Assembly (NCBI RefSeq): GCF_023016155.1
Contig: NZ_JALKBG010000003.1
Span: 666,001-730,000, forward strand
Origin: Aliiroseovarius sp. F20344
Lineage (GTDB): Bacteria > Pseudomonadota > Alphaproteobacteria > Rhodobacterales > Rhodobacteraceae
DNA length: 64,000 nucleotides
Reading direction: 5' to 3'
Every line of letters starts with the position of its first letter. The first letter of the stretch is position 1. Position numbers and translations under genes: made by a program. Shown piece after piece: positions 53,196 through 62,438 of the stretch. Below the pieces are notes generated by a model. The model did not search any database. It saw only the letters and a program-made list of their open reading frames with translations, and had not been told where the DNA came from.

Positions 53196-54449
53196 TTAAC
53201 GCAACCCCCGACCTTTGATGATTGCATCCTTGCCAAATCGCGACCGTATCTTGTCGGTTGCTTTTTCGGCCTGACGCCGCTTTTCAGCATTGGGATCCAG
53301 AAGGTCTTGTGTGACGTCGGTTTCAGTAGCGGGGCCGATATGGCTTAGACCAACCCCAATCAGGCGAAATGGCCCGTTATCCAACACGGTGTCCAACAGG
53401 GCTCGAGCGGTGCGGTAAATACGATCAGCGGATTGCGTCATGTCGCCTAAATTGCTCTGGCGACTAAGCGCCCGAAAGTCAGCACGTTTCAGTTTCAGTG
53501 TCACCACCTGCCCAGCCATGTCGCGCGCCTTTGCGCGGTCCGAGACTTTCTCGGACAAGCGCCAAAGGTGTCCGTCCAGCAAATCCAGGTCAGCAGTATC
53601 CTCAAAGAATGTGGTTTCGTTCGAGATCGATTTGATGGGTGTATGAGCCGAAACACGCCGCTTGTCTTGCCCACGCGCCAGATGCCACAGGCGTTCACCC
53701 ATGCCTCCGAAACGAGCCACCAGATCTTCCTTGTCCCAACGCAGAAGGTCTTCGAATGTGTGGACACCAGCTTTGTCCAATTGAGCCTGACTGACACCGC
53801 CCACGCCCCAGATCAGACCCACGGGCTTGTCACGCAGAAAATCCATCGTCTCGGCCTTACCAATCACCGAAAACCCGCGTGGTTTGTCCAGATCAGATGC
53901 GACCTTGGCCAGAAACTTGTTGTGGCTTAACCCGATAGAGCCCGTCAGGCCCAATTCATCTTCCATCCGGTTCACCAACCGCGCAAGCATGACTGCGGGC
54001 GGTGCGCCGTGTAATTGCGCCGTTCCGGTCATATCCAGAAAGGCTTCGTCCAGTGAGAGGGGTTCGATGGCAGGGGAAAGCTCGTCCATCATCGCCCGGA
54101 TCTGTTTGGAAACGGCGGCATAGTGGCTACCGCGCGGGCGGATCACCACGGCGTCCGGGCAAAGCTTAAGCGCCTGAAACATCGGCATTGCAGATTTAAC
54201 GCCACGAATGCGTGCGACATAGCACGCGGTCGAAACGACCCCACGCTTGCCGCCCCCAATGACCACCGGTTTATCCGCCAGATCCGGGTTGTCGCGCTTT
54301 TCGACCGAGGCATAGAAGGCGTCGCAATCCATATGCGCGATGTTCAGGTCAAACAGCTCCGGGTGCGACAGCACGCGCGGGCTGAGGCAGGACGGGCAAC
54401 GGCGGCCCGTGTCAAACTGGGTAAGGCATTTACGGCAAAGCGACGGCAT
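53196..54449 (-). CDS. dinB: DNA polymerase IV (DinB), with N-terminal zinc-ribbon-like segment
   Basis: The 417-residue Y-family polymerase has the metal-binding blocks MDCDAFYASVE (Asp41, Asp43) and LSLDEAFLD, the fingers and thumb regions (SIGLSHNKFLAKVASDLDKPRG), and the little-finger domain. The N-terminal 40 residues before the polymerase start contain C5-x2-C8 and C18-x2-C21, a small zinc-ribbon-like extension common in some alphaproteobacterial DinB proteins. It does translesion synthesis. Its start at 54449 lies 53 bases from the divergent Nudix gene. Confidence 0.95.
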   Translation of the reverse strand: MPSLCRKCLTQFDTGRRCPSCLSPRVLSHPELFDLNIAHMDCDAFYASVEKRDNPDLADKPVVIGGGKRGVVSTACYVARIRGVKSAMPMFQALKLCPDAVVIRPRGSHYAAVSKQIRAMMDELSPAIEPLSLDEAFLDMTGTAQLHGAPPAVMLARLVNRMEDELGLTGSIGLSHNKFLAKVASDLDKPRGFSVIGKAETMDFLRDKPVGLIWGVGGVSQAQLDKAGVHTFEDLLRWDKEDLVARFGGMGERLWHLARGQDKRRVSAHTPIKSISNETTFFEDTADLDLLDGHLWRLSEKVSDRAKARDMAGQVVTLKLKRADFRALSRQSNLGDMTQSADRIYRTARALLDTVLDNGPFRLIGVGLSHIGPATETDVTQDLLDPNAEKRRQAEKATDKIRSRFGKDAIIKGRGLR

Positions 54450-54501
54450 AGCGCGAAATTAGCGGATGCAGGGCGCAGGGAACAGGCCTAGTCTGCAGTC
54501 C

Positions 54502-54936
54502 ATGAGCGACAATGACTTCATAGGGGCAAAACTGATTTTGCTGATCGACGGGAAGCTCGTCTCGATTCTAAGGGATGATCGTTCAGATATTCCGTTTCCC
54601 GACATGTGGGACCTGCCCGGTGGCGGACCAGAGGGCAGCGAGAGCCCGGAAGCCTGTGTGCTGCGCGAAACCGAGGAAGAGCTTTCGTTGCGCATCGAGC
54701 CGGATCAGTTGATTTGGAAGAAACGCTTTGAAAGCCCGTTTGAGCCGGGGCGGCATTCATGGTGGTTCGGGGCCATCTTGCCCAGCGAAGCTCGAGATCA
54801 AATAAAGCTGGGAGACGAGGGCCAATGCTGGCGCTTTTTTACTCCAGAAGACTGGCTGAACGACCCGCGCGCGATTGCGCATTTCAAGCCGCGAGTTCAG
54901 GTGGGTTTAAAGGCGATTTCGCGCATTAGCAGTTGA
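54502..54936 (+). CDS. Nudix hydrolase
   Basis: The 144-residue protein carries the Nudix box: G-x5-E-x7-REx2EE-like, GGGPEGSESPEACVLRETEEE, with Mg-binding Glu residues. It should hydrolyse a nucleoside diphosphate linked to another group, but the substrate cannot be told. The position next to dinB (divergent) may suggest nucleotide-pool cleaning, which is inference. An upstream in-frame ATG at 54466 would add 12 residues. The ATG at 54502 gives a more family-like start, though without a strong ribosome site. Confidence 0.85.
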   Translation: MSDNDFIGAKLILLIDGKLVSILRDDRSDIPFPDMWDLPGGGPEGSESPEACVLRETEEELSLRIEPDQLIWKKRFESPFEPGRHSWWFGAILPSEARDQIKLGDEGQCWRFFTPEDWLNDPRAIAHFKPRVQVGLKAISRISS

Positions 54937-54994
54937 AATTCGGGCATTTCATCCCCATCTATCAACCAGACGTGGACAGTGAAAGGCAATCTTA

Positions 54995-55882
54995 ATGGAC
55001 GAGATTATTACCGGTATGAGCGGCGGCAATATTGTTTTGCTACTGCTGGCCGCATTTCTAGTTATTACTGTACTTCGGGGCGTAAAAATCGTTCCGCAAA
55101 GTGAAAAATACGTGGTCGAGCGTTTCGGCCGCCTACAGTCCGTTCTTGGGCCGGGAATTAACTTTATCGTGCCGTTTCTGGATCGTGTGCGCCACAAGGT
55201 GTCGATCCTTGAGCGTCAGCTTCCGACAGCCAGTCAGGATGCGATCACCTCGGACAACGTATTGGTGCAGGTGGAAACCAGTGTGTTCTACCGCATTCTT
55301 GAGCCGGAAAAGACGGTATATCGAATCCGCGATGTAGATGCGGCGATTGCCACCACCGTGGCGGGCATCGTGCGTGCCGGCATTGGTGAAATGGAGCTGG
55401 ATGAAGTTCAGTCCAACCGCCAGCAGCTGATCTCGCAAATCAAGCAACAGGTGGCAGACGCCGTGGATGACTGGGGTATCGAAGTAACGCGCGCCGAGAT
55501 TTTGGACGTGAACCTTGATGCGGCCACCCGCGAAGCGATGTTGCAGCAGCTAAACGCCGAACGCGCCCGTCGTGCGCAAGTGACCGAGGCCGAAGGTACT
55601 CGTCGCGCCGTCGAGCTTCAGGCAGACGCCGAGCTTTATGCCGCGCAGAAAGAGGCCGAAGCCCGCCGTGTTTCTGCAGATGCCGAAGCCTATGCGACCG
55701 AAGTCGTGGCGAAAGCAATCAAGGAAAACGGTATCGAGGCCGCGCAATACCAGGTTGCCCTGAAACAGGTTGAAGCTTTGACCGCTGTGGGCGCAGGAGA
55801 AGGGAAGCAGACCGTGCTTCTGCCTGCCAACGCGCTGGATGCCTTTGGCGATGCGTTTAACATGCTGAAAGGAAAATCGTGA
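54995..55882 (+). CDS. SPFH/Band 7 (stomatin-like) membrane protein
   Basis: The 295-residue protein has an N-terminal membrane anchor (about residues 10-30), an SPFH domain with VPQSEKYVVERFGRLQSVLGPG and LERQLPTASQDAITSDNV, and a C-terminal helical region rich in Ala and Glu. This is the QmcA/stomatin group that forms oligomeric membrane scaffolds, often with NfeD. The adjoining gene is exactly NfeD, overlapping by one base (TGATG). Its role in membrane organisation is family knowledge. Confidence 0.93.
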   Translation: MDEIITGMSGGNIVLLLLAAFLVITVLRGVKIVPQSEKYVVERFGRLQSVLGPGINFIVPFLDRVRHKVSILERQLPTASQDAITSDNVLVQVETSVFYRILEPEKTVYRIRDVDAAIATTVAGIVRAGIGEMELDEVQSNRQQLISQIKQQVADAVDDWGIEVTRAEILDVNLDAATREAMLQQLNAERARRAQVTEAEGTRRAVELQADAELYAAQKEAEARRVSADAEAYATEVVAKAIKENGIEAAQYQVALKQVEALTAVGAGEGKQTVLLPANALDAFGDAFNMLKGKS

Positions 55883-56151
55883 TGCTTTGGTCAGTCTGGT
55901 GGGCGTGGATCGGTGGGGCGATCGCGCTAGTCATCCTCGAAATCCTCGCGCCGGGCTACATTTTCCTTGGCTTCGCGATTGGTGCAACGGCGGTCGGCGT
56001 GCTTCTGGCGCTCGGTGCAAGCCTTAGCCTGCCCATCCTGTTGGTGATCTTCGGCGCGGTGTCACTGTTGTCATGGTTGGGACTGCGGCTGTTCTTTGGT
56101 GTACGTAAAGGACAGACCAAAACCTGGGACACCGATATCAACGAGATGTAG
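55882..56151 (+). CDS. NfeD-type membrane protein
   Basis: The 89-residue protein has three hydrophobic segments (about residues 5-25, 28-48, 52-70) and ends in a short basic/acidic tail. It matches the short NfeD form that lacks the ClpP-like protease part and the soluble OB-fold is minimal here. NfeD proteins pair with SPFH proteins. Start ATG at 55882 overlaps the SPFH stop (a GTG at 55879 is also possible). GGAAAA lies upstream. Confidence 0.85.
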   Translation: MLWSVWWAWIGGAIALVILEILAPGYIFLGFAIGATAVGVLLALGASLSLPILLVIFGAVSLLSWLGLRLFFGVRKGQTKTWDTDINEM

Positions 56152-56173
56152 GGCCTGCCGACCTATTGAAACG

Positions 56174-56206
56174 AAAACACCCCGCTCTGATCCGAGCGGG
56201 GTGTTT
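56174..56206. terminator. Bidirectional terminator between nfeD and pyrF
   Basis: AAAACACCCCGCTC (56174-56187) pairs perfectly with GAGCGGGGTGTTTT (56194-56207 region) around a six-base loop. T-rich tracts follow on both strands, so it ends both the SPFH-NfeD transcript and pyrF. Confidence 0.9.
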
Positions 56207-56210
56207 TGTT

Positions 56211-56906
56211 TTAGATCGCTGCAAGCTCGGCGAGCACAGCTTGTGCTGCTACGCGTGGGTCGGCGGCATTTCGGATCGGGCGGCCAACCACAATGTGGTC
56301 GGCCCCGTCCTTGATGGCTTGGGCTGGAGTTGCCACACGTTTCTGATCCCCAAGCTCCGCACCAGCAGGGCGTACGCCGGGGGTGACGATCAGCTTGCCT
56401 TCCGCTTCAGGAAGGGCGCGGATTAACGCAGCCTCTTGCGGCGATGCGATGACGCCATCGGCACCGGCCTCCATCGCGCGAGCGGCACGTTCCAGAACCA
56501 GATCCTGCACGTCGCCGGGCTTGATCAGGCCCGCATCCAGATCGGAGCGGTCTAGCGAAGTCAGGATGGTTACGGCCAGGATCTTCATGTCCTTGCCGCC
56601 TTTGCCTTCCGCCGCGGCGCGCACCACATGCGGGTCGCCATGCACGGTTAAGAAATCCAGATCAAACTGGGCCAGCCCACGCACTGCCGCCTCGACCGTA
56701 TTGCCGATGTCGAAAAGCTTCATGTCCAGAAATATCTTCTTGCCAAACTCGTCCTTCAGCTCGTTCGCCAAGGCCAGCCCGCCGCCGGTCAGCATCCCCA
56801 ACCCGATCTTGTAGAAATTCACGGCATCGCCAAGCGTTTCGGCCAGTTTCAGCCCTTCCAGCGCGTTGGGCACATCGAGGGCTACAATCAAACGATCATC
56901 GGTCAT
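56211..56906 (-). CDS. pyrF: Orotidine-5-phosphate decarboxylase
   Basis: The 231-residue enzyme removes carbon dioxide from OMP to make UMP. The catalytic motif FLDMKLFDIGNT (Asp-x-Lys-x2-Asp), the LTVHG segment and the phosphate-binding RPAGAELGDQKR...VVGRPI are intact. The ATG at 56906 has GGAGACC nine bases upstream. A longer frame upstream is not supported. It is divergent from clpB and shares the gap with its heat-shock promoter. Confidence 0.96.
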   Translation of the reverse strand: MTDDRLIVALDVPNALEGLKLAETLGDAVNFYKIGLGMLTGGGLALANELKDEFGKKIFLDMKLFDIGNTVEAAVRGLAQFDLDFLTVHGDPHVVRAAAEGKGGKDMKILAVTILTSLDRSDLDAGLIKPGDVQDLVLERAARAMEAGADGVIASPQEAALIRALPEAEGKLIVTPGVRPAGAELGDQKRVATPAQAIKDGADHIVVGRPIRNAADPRVAAQAVLAELAAI

Positions 56907-56982
56907 GTCTGGGGTCTCCGTTCCGGTTGGCGAGTTCCTACGCTTACGCGGCGAAAAACGCAAATCTGTCGCGCTTAATCGA

Positions 56983-57010
56983 CTTGAATATCTCCCTCAA
57001 AACCCCATTT
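56983..57010 (+). promoter_or_regulatory. Heat-shock (sigma-32/RpoH) promoter of clpB
   Basis: CTTGAA (56983-56988), a 14-base spacer and CCCCATTT (57003-57010) match the RpoH consensus (CTTGAA, 13-15 bases, CCCCATNT) at every core base. Transcription would start near 57018, about 67 bases before clpB. Confidence 0.85.
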
Positions 57011-57084
57011 TAATCCCGAGGCCCAATAAGATGTGCTGCAAGGGCGGGCATCTGAACAATAGGGCGCTTGAAAAGGAGAGTGAC

Positions 57085-59700
57085 ATGGATTTGTCGAAGT
57101 TCACTGAACGGTCGCGCGGCTTCATTCAGGCTGCACAGACCATCGCCATGCGCGAAAACCACCAGAGACTGGTACCCGAACATTTGTTGAAAGCCCTCAT
57201 GGATGATGAGGAAGGCATGAGCGCCAACCTGATCACCAAAGCAGGGGGCGCGCCGGATCGCGTACGCGCGGCTGTGGATGCGGCCATTGGCAAGCTGTCC
57301 AAAGTGACGGGCGATGGGGCTCAGGTCTATATGGATAATAAGACAGCCAGCGTGATCGACGAAGCGCAGAAGCTGGCCAAGAAAGCTGGCGATAGCTTTG
57401 TGCCGGTTGAACGCCTGCTGACAGCTTTGGCTGTCGTGAAATCCGGTGCGCGTGAAGCGTTGGATGCAGGTGCCGTGGATGCTATGAAGCTGAACGCGGC
57501 CATCAATCAGGTGCGCCAAGGCCGTACTGCGGACAGTGCAAGTGCCGAAGACAGCTATGAGGCGCTGTCGAAATACGCGCGCGACCTGACCGAGGCTGCC
57601 GCGGAAGGCAAAATTGACCCAATTATTGGGCGTGATGAAGAAATTCGCCGCACTATGCAGGTGCTTAGCCGCCGCACCAAGAATAACCCGGTTTTGATCG
57701 GGGAACCTGGCGTAGGTAAAACCGCGATTGCCGAGGGCTTGGCCTTGCGTATCATCAATGGCGACGTGCCCGAAAGCCTGCGCAACAAAAAGCTGATGGC
57801 GTTGGATATGGGTGCGCTGATTGCGGGTGCAAAATACCGCGGTGAGTTCGAAGAACGTCTGAAGGCGGTTCTGAACGAGGTTACCGATGCTGCCGGCGAA
57901 ATCATCCTGTTCATCGACGAAATGCACACGCTAGTGGGCGCCGGTAAATCTGATGGTGCGATGGATGCGGCCAATCTGATTAAACCCGCGCTGGCCCGCG
58001 GTGAGCTTCACTGTGTCGGCGCTACGACGCTGGATGAATACCGCAAGTATGTCGAAAAAGACGCCGCACTTGCCCGTCGCTTCCAGCCTGTGATGGTTGA
58101 GGAGCCGACGGTCGAGGACACGATCTCGATCCTGCGGGGCATCAAAGAAAAATACGAGCTGCACCACGGCGTGCGGATTTCGGATAGCGCTTTGGTGGCT
58201 GCATCGACCCTGTCGCATCGATATATCACCGACCGTTTCTTGCCGGATAAGGCCATCGACCTTGTGGACGAGGCCGCCAGTCGTCTGCGGATGGAAGTGG
58301 ATTCGAAACCAGAAGAGCTGGACGCTCTGGACCGTCAGATCCTGCAAATGCAGATCGAGGCCGAAGCGCTGCGTCTGGAAGATGACAAGGCGTCGAAAGA
58401 ACGGCTTGAGAAGCTCGAGGCCGAACTGTCGGATCTGAATGAAAAGTCTGCGTCACTCACTGCCAAGTGGCAGTCCGAACGTGACAAGCTGGAAGGCGCA
58501 CGCGAGCTGAAGGAACAGCTGGACCGCGCACGTGCCGAACTGGATGGTGCCAAGCGTGAAGGCAATCTGGCGAAAGCGGGTGAGCTGTCTTATGGCGTCA
58601 TCCCTGAGCTTGAGAAAAAGCTCGAGGAAGCCGAAGGCGCTGAGGCCGACATGATGGTTGAAGAGGCCGTGCGTCCGGAACAGATTGCCTCGGTCGTCGA
58701 GCGTTGGACAGGTATTCCCACCTCGAAAATGCTGGAAGGCGAGCGCGAGAAGCTTCTGCGTATGGAAGAAGAGCTTGGCCGTCGTGTGATTGGGCAGGAC
58801 TCGGCTGTGACCGCGTTGTCCAACGCGGTGCGCCGTGCGCGGGCTGGTTTGAATGATGAAAACCGCCCCTTGGGATCGTTCTTGTTCCTTGGGCCGACCG
58901 GCGTGGGTAAGACTGAGCTGACCAAGGCCGTGGCTGAGTATCTGTTTGATGACGACAGCGCGATGGTGCGCATCGATATGTCCGAATTCATGGAGAAACA
59001 CGCAGTCGCCCGTCTGATTGGCGCGCCTCCGGGCTATGTCGGTTATGACGAAGGTGGCGTACTGACTGAAGCCGTGCGGCGTCGGCCCTATCAGGTCGTG
59101 CTGTTTGACGAGGTCGAGAAGGCGCACCCAGACGTGTTCAACGTGTTGTTGCAGGTTCTGGACGATGGTGTCCTGACCGACGGGCAGGGACGCACCGTGG
59201 ACTTCAAGCAGACGCTGATCATCCTGACGTCGAACCTTGGCGCACAGGCGCTGAGCCAGCTGCCGGATGGGGCCGATGCCTCGGACGCGAAGCGTGACGT
59301 GATGGATGCGGTACGGGCACATTTCCGTCCCGAGTTCCTGAACCGACTGGATGAAACGATCATCTTCGATCGTCTCAGCCGCGAGGACATGGACGGCATC
59401 GTTGAAATCCAACTGGGCCGCCTGACCAAACGTTTGGGCCGCCGCAATATCTCGCTTCAGCTAGATGAAGCAGCCATGAAGTGGTTGGCCGATGAAGGCT
59501 ATGACCCTGTCTTTGGCGCACGTCCGCTGAAGCGCGTGATTCAACGGGCACTTCAGAACCAATTGGCTGAGATGCTGCTGGCGGGCGATGTTATGGATGG
59601 AGATACCATTTCGGTCAGCGCCGGGGCCGACGGGCTGCTGGTCGGGGATCGGGTGTCGAGTTCAAACCGACAACCGCCCGAGGATGCGGTGGTGCACTGA
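57085..59700 (+). CDS. clpB: Chaperone ClpB (protein disaggregase)
   Basis: The 871-residue AAA+ disaggregase has the N-terminal Clp_N repeat domain (1-145), AAA-1 with GEPGVGKT and [11 protein letters not shown], a long coiled-coil middle domain (about 400-530), and AAA-2 with GPTGVGKT and [14 protein letters not shown]. It extracts polypeptides from aggregates with DnaK. The start ATG at 57085 has AAAAGGAGAG. It lies behind a near-perfect heat-shock promoter and is followed by a terminator. Confidence 0.98.
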   Translation: MDLSKFTERSRGFIQAAQTIAMRENHQRLVPEHLLKALMDDEEGMSANLITKAGGAPDRVRAAVDAAIGKLSKVTGDGAQVYMDNKTASVIDEAQKLAKKAGDSFVPVERLLTALAVVKSGAREALDAGAVDAMKLNAAINQVRQGRTADSASAEDSYEALSKYARDLTEAAAEGKIDPIIGRDEEIRRTMQVLSRRTKNNPVLIGEPGVGKTAIAEGLALRIINGDVPESLRNKKLMALDMGALIAGAKYRGEFEERLKAVLNEVTDAAGEIILFIDEMHTLVGAGKSDGAMDAANLIKPALARGELHCVGATTLDEYRKYVEKDAALARRFQPVMVEEPTVEDTISILRGIKEKYELHHGVRISDSALVAASTLSHRYITDRFLPDKAIDLVDEAASRLRMEVDSKPEELDALDRQILQMQIEAEALRLEDDKASKERLEKLEAELSDLNEKSASLTAKWQSERDKLEGARELKEQLDRARAELDGAKREGNLAKAGELSYGVIPELEKKLEEAEGAEADMMVEEAVRPEQIASVVERWTGIPTSKMLEGEREKLLRMEEELGRRVIGQDSAVTALSNAVRRARAGLNDENRPLGSFLFLGPTGVGKTELTKAVAEYLFDDDSAMVRIDMSEFMEKHAVARLIGAPPGYVGYDEGGVLTEAVRRRPYQVVLFDEVEKAHPDVFNVLLQVLDDGVLTDGQGRTVDFKQTLIILTSNLGAQALSQLPDGADASDAKRDVMDAVRAHFRPEFLNRLDETIIFDRLSREDMDGIVEIQLGRLTKRLGRRNISLQLDEAAMKWLADEGYDPVFGARPLKRVIQRALQNQLAEMLLAGDVMDGDTISVSAGADGLLVGDRVSSSNRQPPEDAVVH

Positions 59701-59714
59701 CTTAAGAAGTGTAT

Positions 59715-59747
59715 GAGCCCGTCTTATCGGCGGGCTCTTACTTTTTT
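59715..59747 (+). terminator. Rho-independent terminator of clpB
   Basis: GAGCCCGTC (59715-59723) pairs with GGCGGGCTC (59729-59737) with one G-T wobble. It runs into TTACTTTTTT. It starts 15 bases after the clpB stop. Confidence 0.85.
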
Positions 59748-59836
59748 GGTGGAATGGCGGCATCGAGCCCATAGCGGCCATCATATTTTCGTCAGATTTT
59801 CCAGGCATCCTATATCCGGAAAGGCAGGATACGCGC

Positions 59837-60076
59837 ATGAAGTACGTACAAGCAGCAATCGTTCTCGGCCTATTTGGCTGGCTCAGTTACGCCGTTTTTA
59901 CCGATACGTTTCCAGGTGGCGACGGCGGCTCAAGCAAGACCCGCGCCCTGAGGGGTATGGTAACGTCTGCGACTGAGAAGTTTGGCGTGTTCGAGACCTC
60001 AATTGGCCTCGCTGTCTTTGGTATCCTTTTGGCCGCTTTCTTTCTGATGCGCAGAAATGAAGAAGACGAATACTGA
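59837..60076 (+). CDS. Small membrane protein of unknown function
   Basis: The 79-residue protein has two hydrophobic segments (about residues 4-22 and 53-71), with a Gly/Ser/Arg-rich central loop and an acidic C-terminal tail (RRNEEDEY). Both ends would lie on the same face of the membrane. AGGCAGGA precedes the ATG. I do not recognise the family. Its position after the clpB terminator suggests its own promoter. Confidence 0.65.
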   Translation: MKYVQAAIVLGLFGWLSYAVFTDTFPGGDGGSSKTRALRGMVTSATEKFGVFETSIGLAVFGILLAAFFLMRRNEEDEY

Positions 60077-60194
60077 TTAAGTTCGGCCTTCGCCTACGCT
60101 CGCGAAGGCCCGGTTCGTCCCGCAAAGCCAAGGTAGGCCTAGGAAAGGTTCCCGCAATGTTGCGGTGTTACTCAACCACTGCTCACAGATTCGC

Positions 60195-60229
60195 AAAAAA
60201 ACACGCCCGCCGATTTCCACCGGCGGGCG
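60195..60229 (-). terminator. Rho-independent terminator of the EF-hand gene
   Basis: CGCCCGCCG (60204-60212) pairs perfectly with CGGCGGGCG (60221-60229) around an eight-base loop. On the minus strand a T run follows (complement of the A run at 60195-60201). It ends the EF-hand gene. A second GC-rich hairpin, GGCCTTCGC/GCGAAGGCC, lies at 60086-60111. Confidence 0.8.
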
Positions 60230-60257
60230 CTTACTTTTGTGAGTGGTGGGCTGAAGA

Positions 60258-60491
60258 TCAGGTTTCGTTCGGGATGAGGCCAGCTTCCAGTGCAGCGGCC
60301 AGTTCCTCGGCGTCCAGCACGCCATCATCATTGGCATCTGCGGTCGAAAACGCCTCGGGCGTCAGGTCCGGGTGCATTGCAACGGCTTCATCTACCGTCA
60401 CCACACCGTCACCATCGGCATCAATGCCTTCGGCAAAAGCGGCGGTTGCTGCGGTCATTACGATGACGCTGGTCAGTGTTGCGAGTTTCAT
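60258..60491 (-). CDS. Secreted EF-hand calcium-binding protein
   Basis: The 77-residue protein has a signal peptide (1-20, ending AFA) and two EF-hand loops: D24-A-D26-G-D28 to E35, and D52-A-N54-D-D56 to E63. Both keep the calcium ligands at positions 1, 3, 5, 9 and 12. The mature protein would be a tiny periplasmic calcium binder of about 57 residues. GGAG lies eight bases before the ATG at 60491. The partner or target is not evident. Confidence 0.85.
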   Translation of the reverse strand: MKLATLTSVIVMTAATAAFAEGIDADGDGVVTVDEAVAMHPDLTPEAFSTADANDDGVLDAEELAAALEAGLIPNET

Positions 60492-60848
60492 GTGTAGCTC
60501 CATGAGTTAGGATTATGTCTGTTGCGCTTGAGTAAACGCAGGGGCAAGACAACACGGCGATCTGTGGGATGCAGGGGCAATCGAGAAAACGTATGAAACC
60601 GGCAGAGCATTGCGATTTTCATATCTACCGATAGGCGAAGATCGGCACGTGCAAACATCGGATGCGGTCGAAAGCGGGGCTCCACCGACCCTTGAACGGG
60701 TTTTCGGCAAGGCATTGCCCAACAATCCCCGTGTGCTGGAGTAAGCGGAAATCGCCACCGCCGAATCCCCTCAACGTAAAAGTCAGCATCTGTGTCTTTC
60801 CCCCACGGATCAGCGCGTTACACTTGCGGCCAACACGGAGGAAATGTG
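60492..60848. other. Intergenic region with a short open frame of unknown status
   Basis: About 350 bases separate the EF-hand gene from the FMN/GltS-like gene. No gene is clear. A plus-strand frame at 60532-60744 stays open for 70 codons with sensible codon use (it includes YLPIGEDRHVQTSD and PTLERVFGKALPNN), but it has no ATG start or ribosome site. It may be the decayed 3-prime end of a lost gene. GGAGG at 60837-60841 belongs to the next gene. Confidence 0.35.
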
Positions 60849-62339
60849 ATGCAGTCGATGTTCTGGGCGATCGAGCTTTTGGCGCAGGTTTTGATATTTG
60901 CAGTTGGCGTTTTGCTGGCGGTTATCATTGTGCTGTTTCTTGTTGATCGGTTCCAAACACATGATGCGGTGCGCAGGAACTATCCGGTGATTGGGCGTTT
61001 CCGGGCGTTGTTCTCAAATCTAGGTGAATTCTTCAGACAGTATTTCTTTGCGATGGATCGTGAAGAACTGCCCTTCAACCGCGCGCAACGTCATTGGGTC
61101 GAACATACAGCGGCCGGGCACAGCAATACCTTGGCCTTTGGATCGACCCGGAACCTGAATGTGGTGGGAACGCCGGTTTTCGTGAATGCCGCATTTCCAC
61201 CTTTGGACAATCAGTTCGCGCAAACTGCACCTATGATTGTCGGCCCCAACGCGCGTTCGCCTTATGAGGCGCGGTCCATCTTTAATCTGTCCGGAATGAG
61301 CTATGGTGCCTTATCGCGGCCCGCGATCGAGGCTTTGTCTATCGGCACCGCCAAGGCCGGTGTGTGGATGAATACCGGAGAGGGCGGCATGTCCCCGTTT
61401 CATCTGACAGGCGGTGGTGACATCGTGTTCCAAATTGGCACGGCGAAATATGGTGTGCGTGATCACGATGGGAATCTCTCGGATGACAAATTGCGCGAGG
61501 CTGCGGGGCATCCCGAGGTTAAGTTGTTCGAATTGAAACTGGCGCAGGGGGCGAAGCCGGGCAAGGGTGGTATTCTGCCCGCCGAGAAGGTGTCGCCCGA
61601 GATTGCCGATATTCGAGGCATTCGCGAGGGTGAGGCCTCGATCTCGCCTAACCGGCATCCTGAGATTGATGATTGGGATGATTTGCTGGACATGTTGGCC
61701 CACATTCGTGAGGTCACCGGGAAACCAGTCGGGTTTAAAACTGTTGTGGGTGCGACCCAACCCTTCGAGGATTTGTTTGACCGGATCACGGCGCGCGGTC
61801 CCGACGCCGCACCTGACTTCATTACGATTGATGGCGGCGAAGGGGGGACCGGGGCTGCCCCCATGCCGCTGATGGATTTGGTTGGCATGCCCATCCGCGA
61901 AGCTCTGCCGCTGATCGTTGATCTGCGGGACAAACATGGGCTGCACGATCGGATCAGGATCGTGGCGTCAGGTAAACTGGTCAATCCGGGTGATGTGGCC
62001 TGGGCGATTTGCGCTGGAGCGGATTTTGTCGTCTCGGCGCGCGGTTTCATGTTCTCGCTTGGCTGCATTCAGGCGCTGAAGTGCAACAAGAACACCTGCC
62101 CGACAGGCATTACCACGCACGATCCCCGTTTTCAGAAAGGTTTGGTTCCGGAGGACAAATGCATAAAGGTCGCGCGCTATGCCAAAGGTATCGTGAAAGA
62201 GGTCGAAACCATCGCGCATTCCGTCGGGGTGGCTGAACCCCGCCAGATGCGTCGCCGTCACGTGCGATTGATGCAGGACAACGGGCGGTCGGTGCCTATG
62301 AACGAAATCTATCCCTCGGTCCAGTTGCCGGCAGAGTGA
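60849..62339 (+). CDS. FMN-binding glutamate-synthase-like protein, membrane anchored
   Basis: The 496-residue protein has an N-terminal membrane anchor (about residues 8-32). It then has a GltS-type TIM barrel with the FMN and substrate segments MSYGALSRPAIEALS, TGEGG, KLAQGAKPGKGG, TIDGGEGGTGAAP and the iron-sulfur cysteines CIQALKCNKNTCPTG. This is the stand-alone glutamate synthase domain family, of uncertain substrate. Start ATG at 60849 has GGAGG seven bases upstream. It lacks the amidotransferase half of GltB, so ammonia-dependent activity or another reaction is possible. Confidence 0.88.
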   Translation: MQSMFWAIELLAQVLIFAVGVLLAVIIVLFLVDRFQTHDAVRRNYPVIGRFRALFSNLGEFFRQYFFAMDREELPFNRAQRHWVEHTAAGHSNTLAFGSTRNLNVVGTPVFVNAAFPPLDNQFAQTAPMIVGPNARSPYEARSIFNLSGMSYGALSRPAIEALSIGTAKAGVWMNTGEGGMSPFHLTGGGDIVFQIGTAKYGVRDHDGNLSDDKLREAAGHPEVKLFELKLAQGAKPGKGGILPAEKVSPEIADIRGIREGEASISPNRHPEIDDWDDLLDMLAHIREVTGKPVGFKTVVGATQPFEDLFDRITARGPDAAPDFITIDGGEGGTGAAPMPLMDLVGMPIREALPLIVDLRDKHGLHDRIRIVASGKLVNPGDVAWAICAGADFVVSARGFMFSLGCIQALKCNKNTCPTGITTHDPRFQKGLVPEDKCIKVARYAKGIVKEVETIAHSVGVAEPRQMRRRHVRLMQDNGRSVPMNEIYPSVQLPAE

Positions 62340-62438
62340 ATTGTTACAATCCTCTGGCGCGGACGTGAGCCATTGTGCTTTGGCTTTGTGCGCTCGGCAT
62401 CTTAGATCAGAATAAGATCAAAAGACGAGGTGCCCGCG

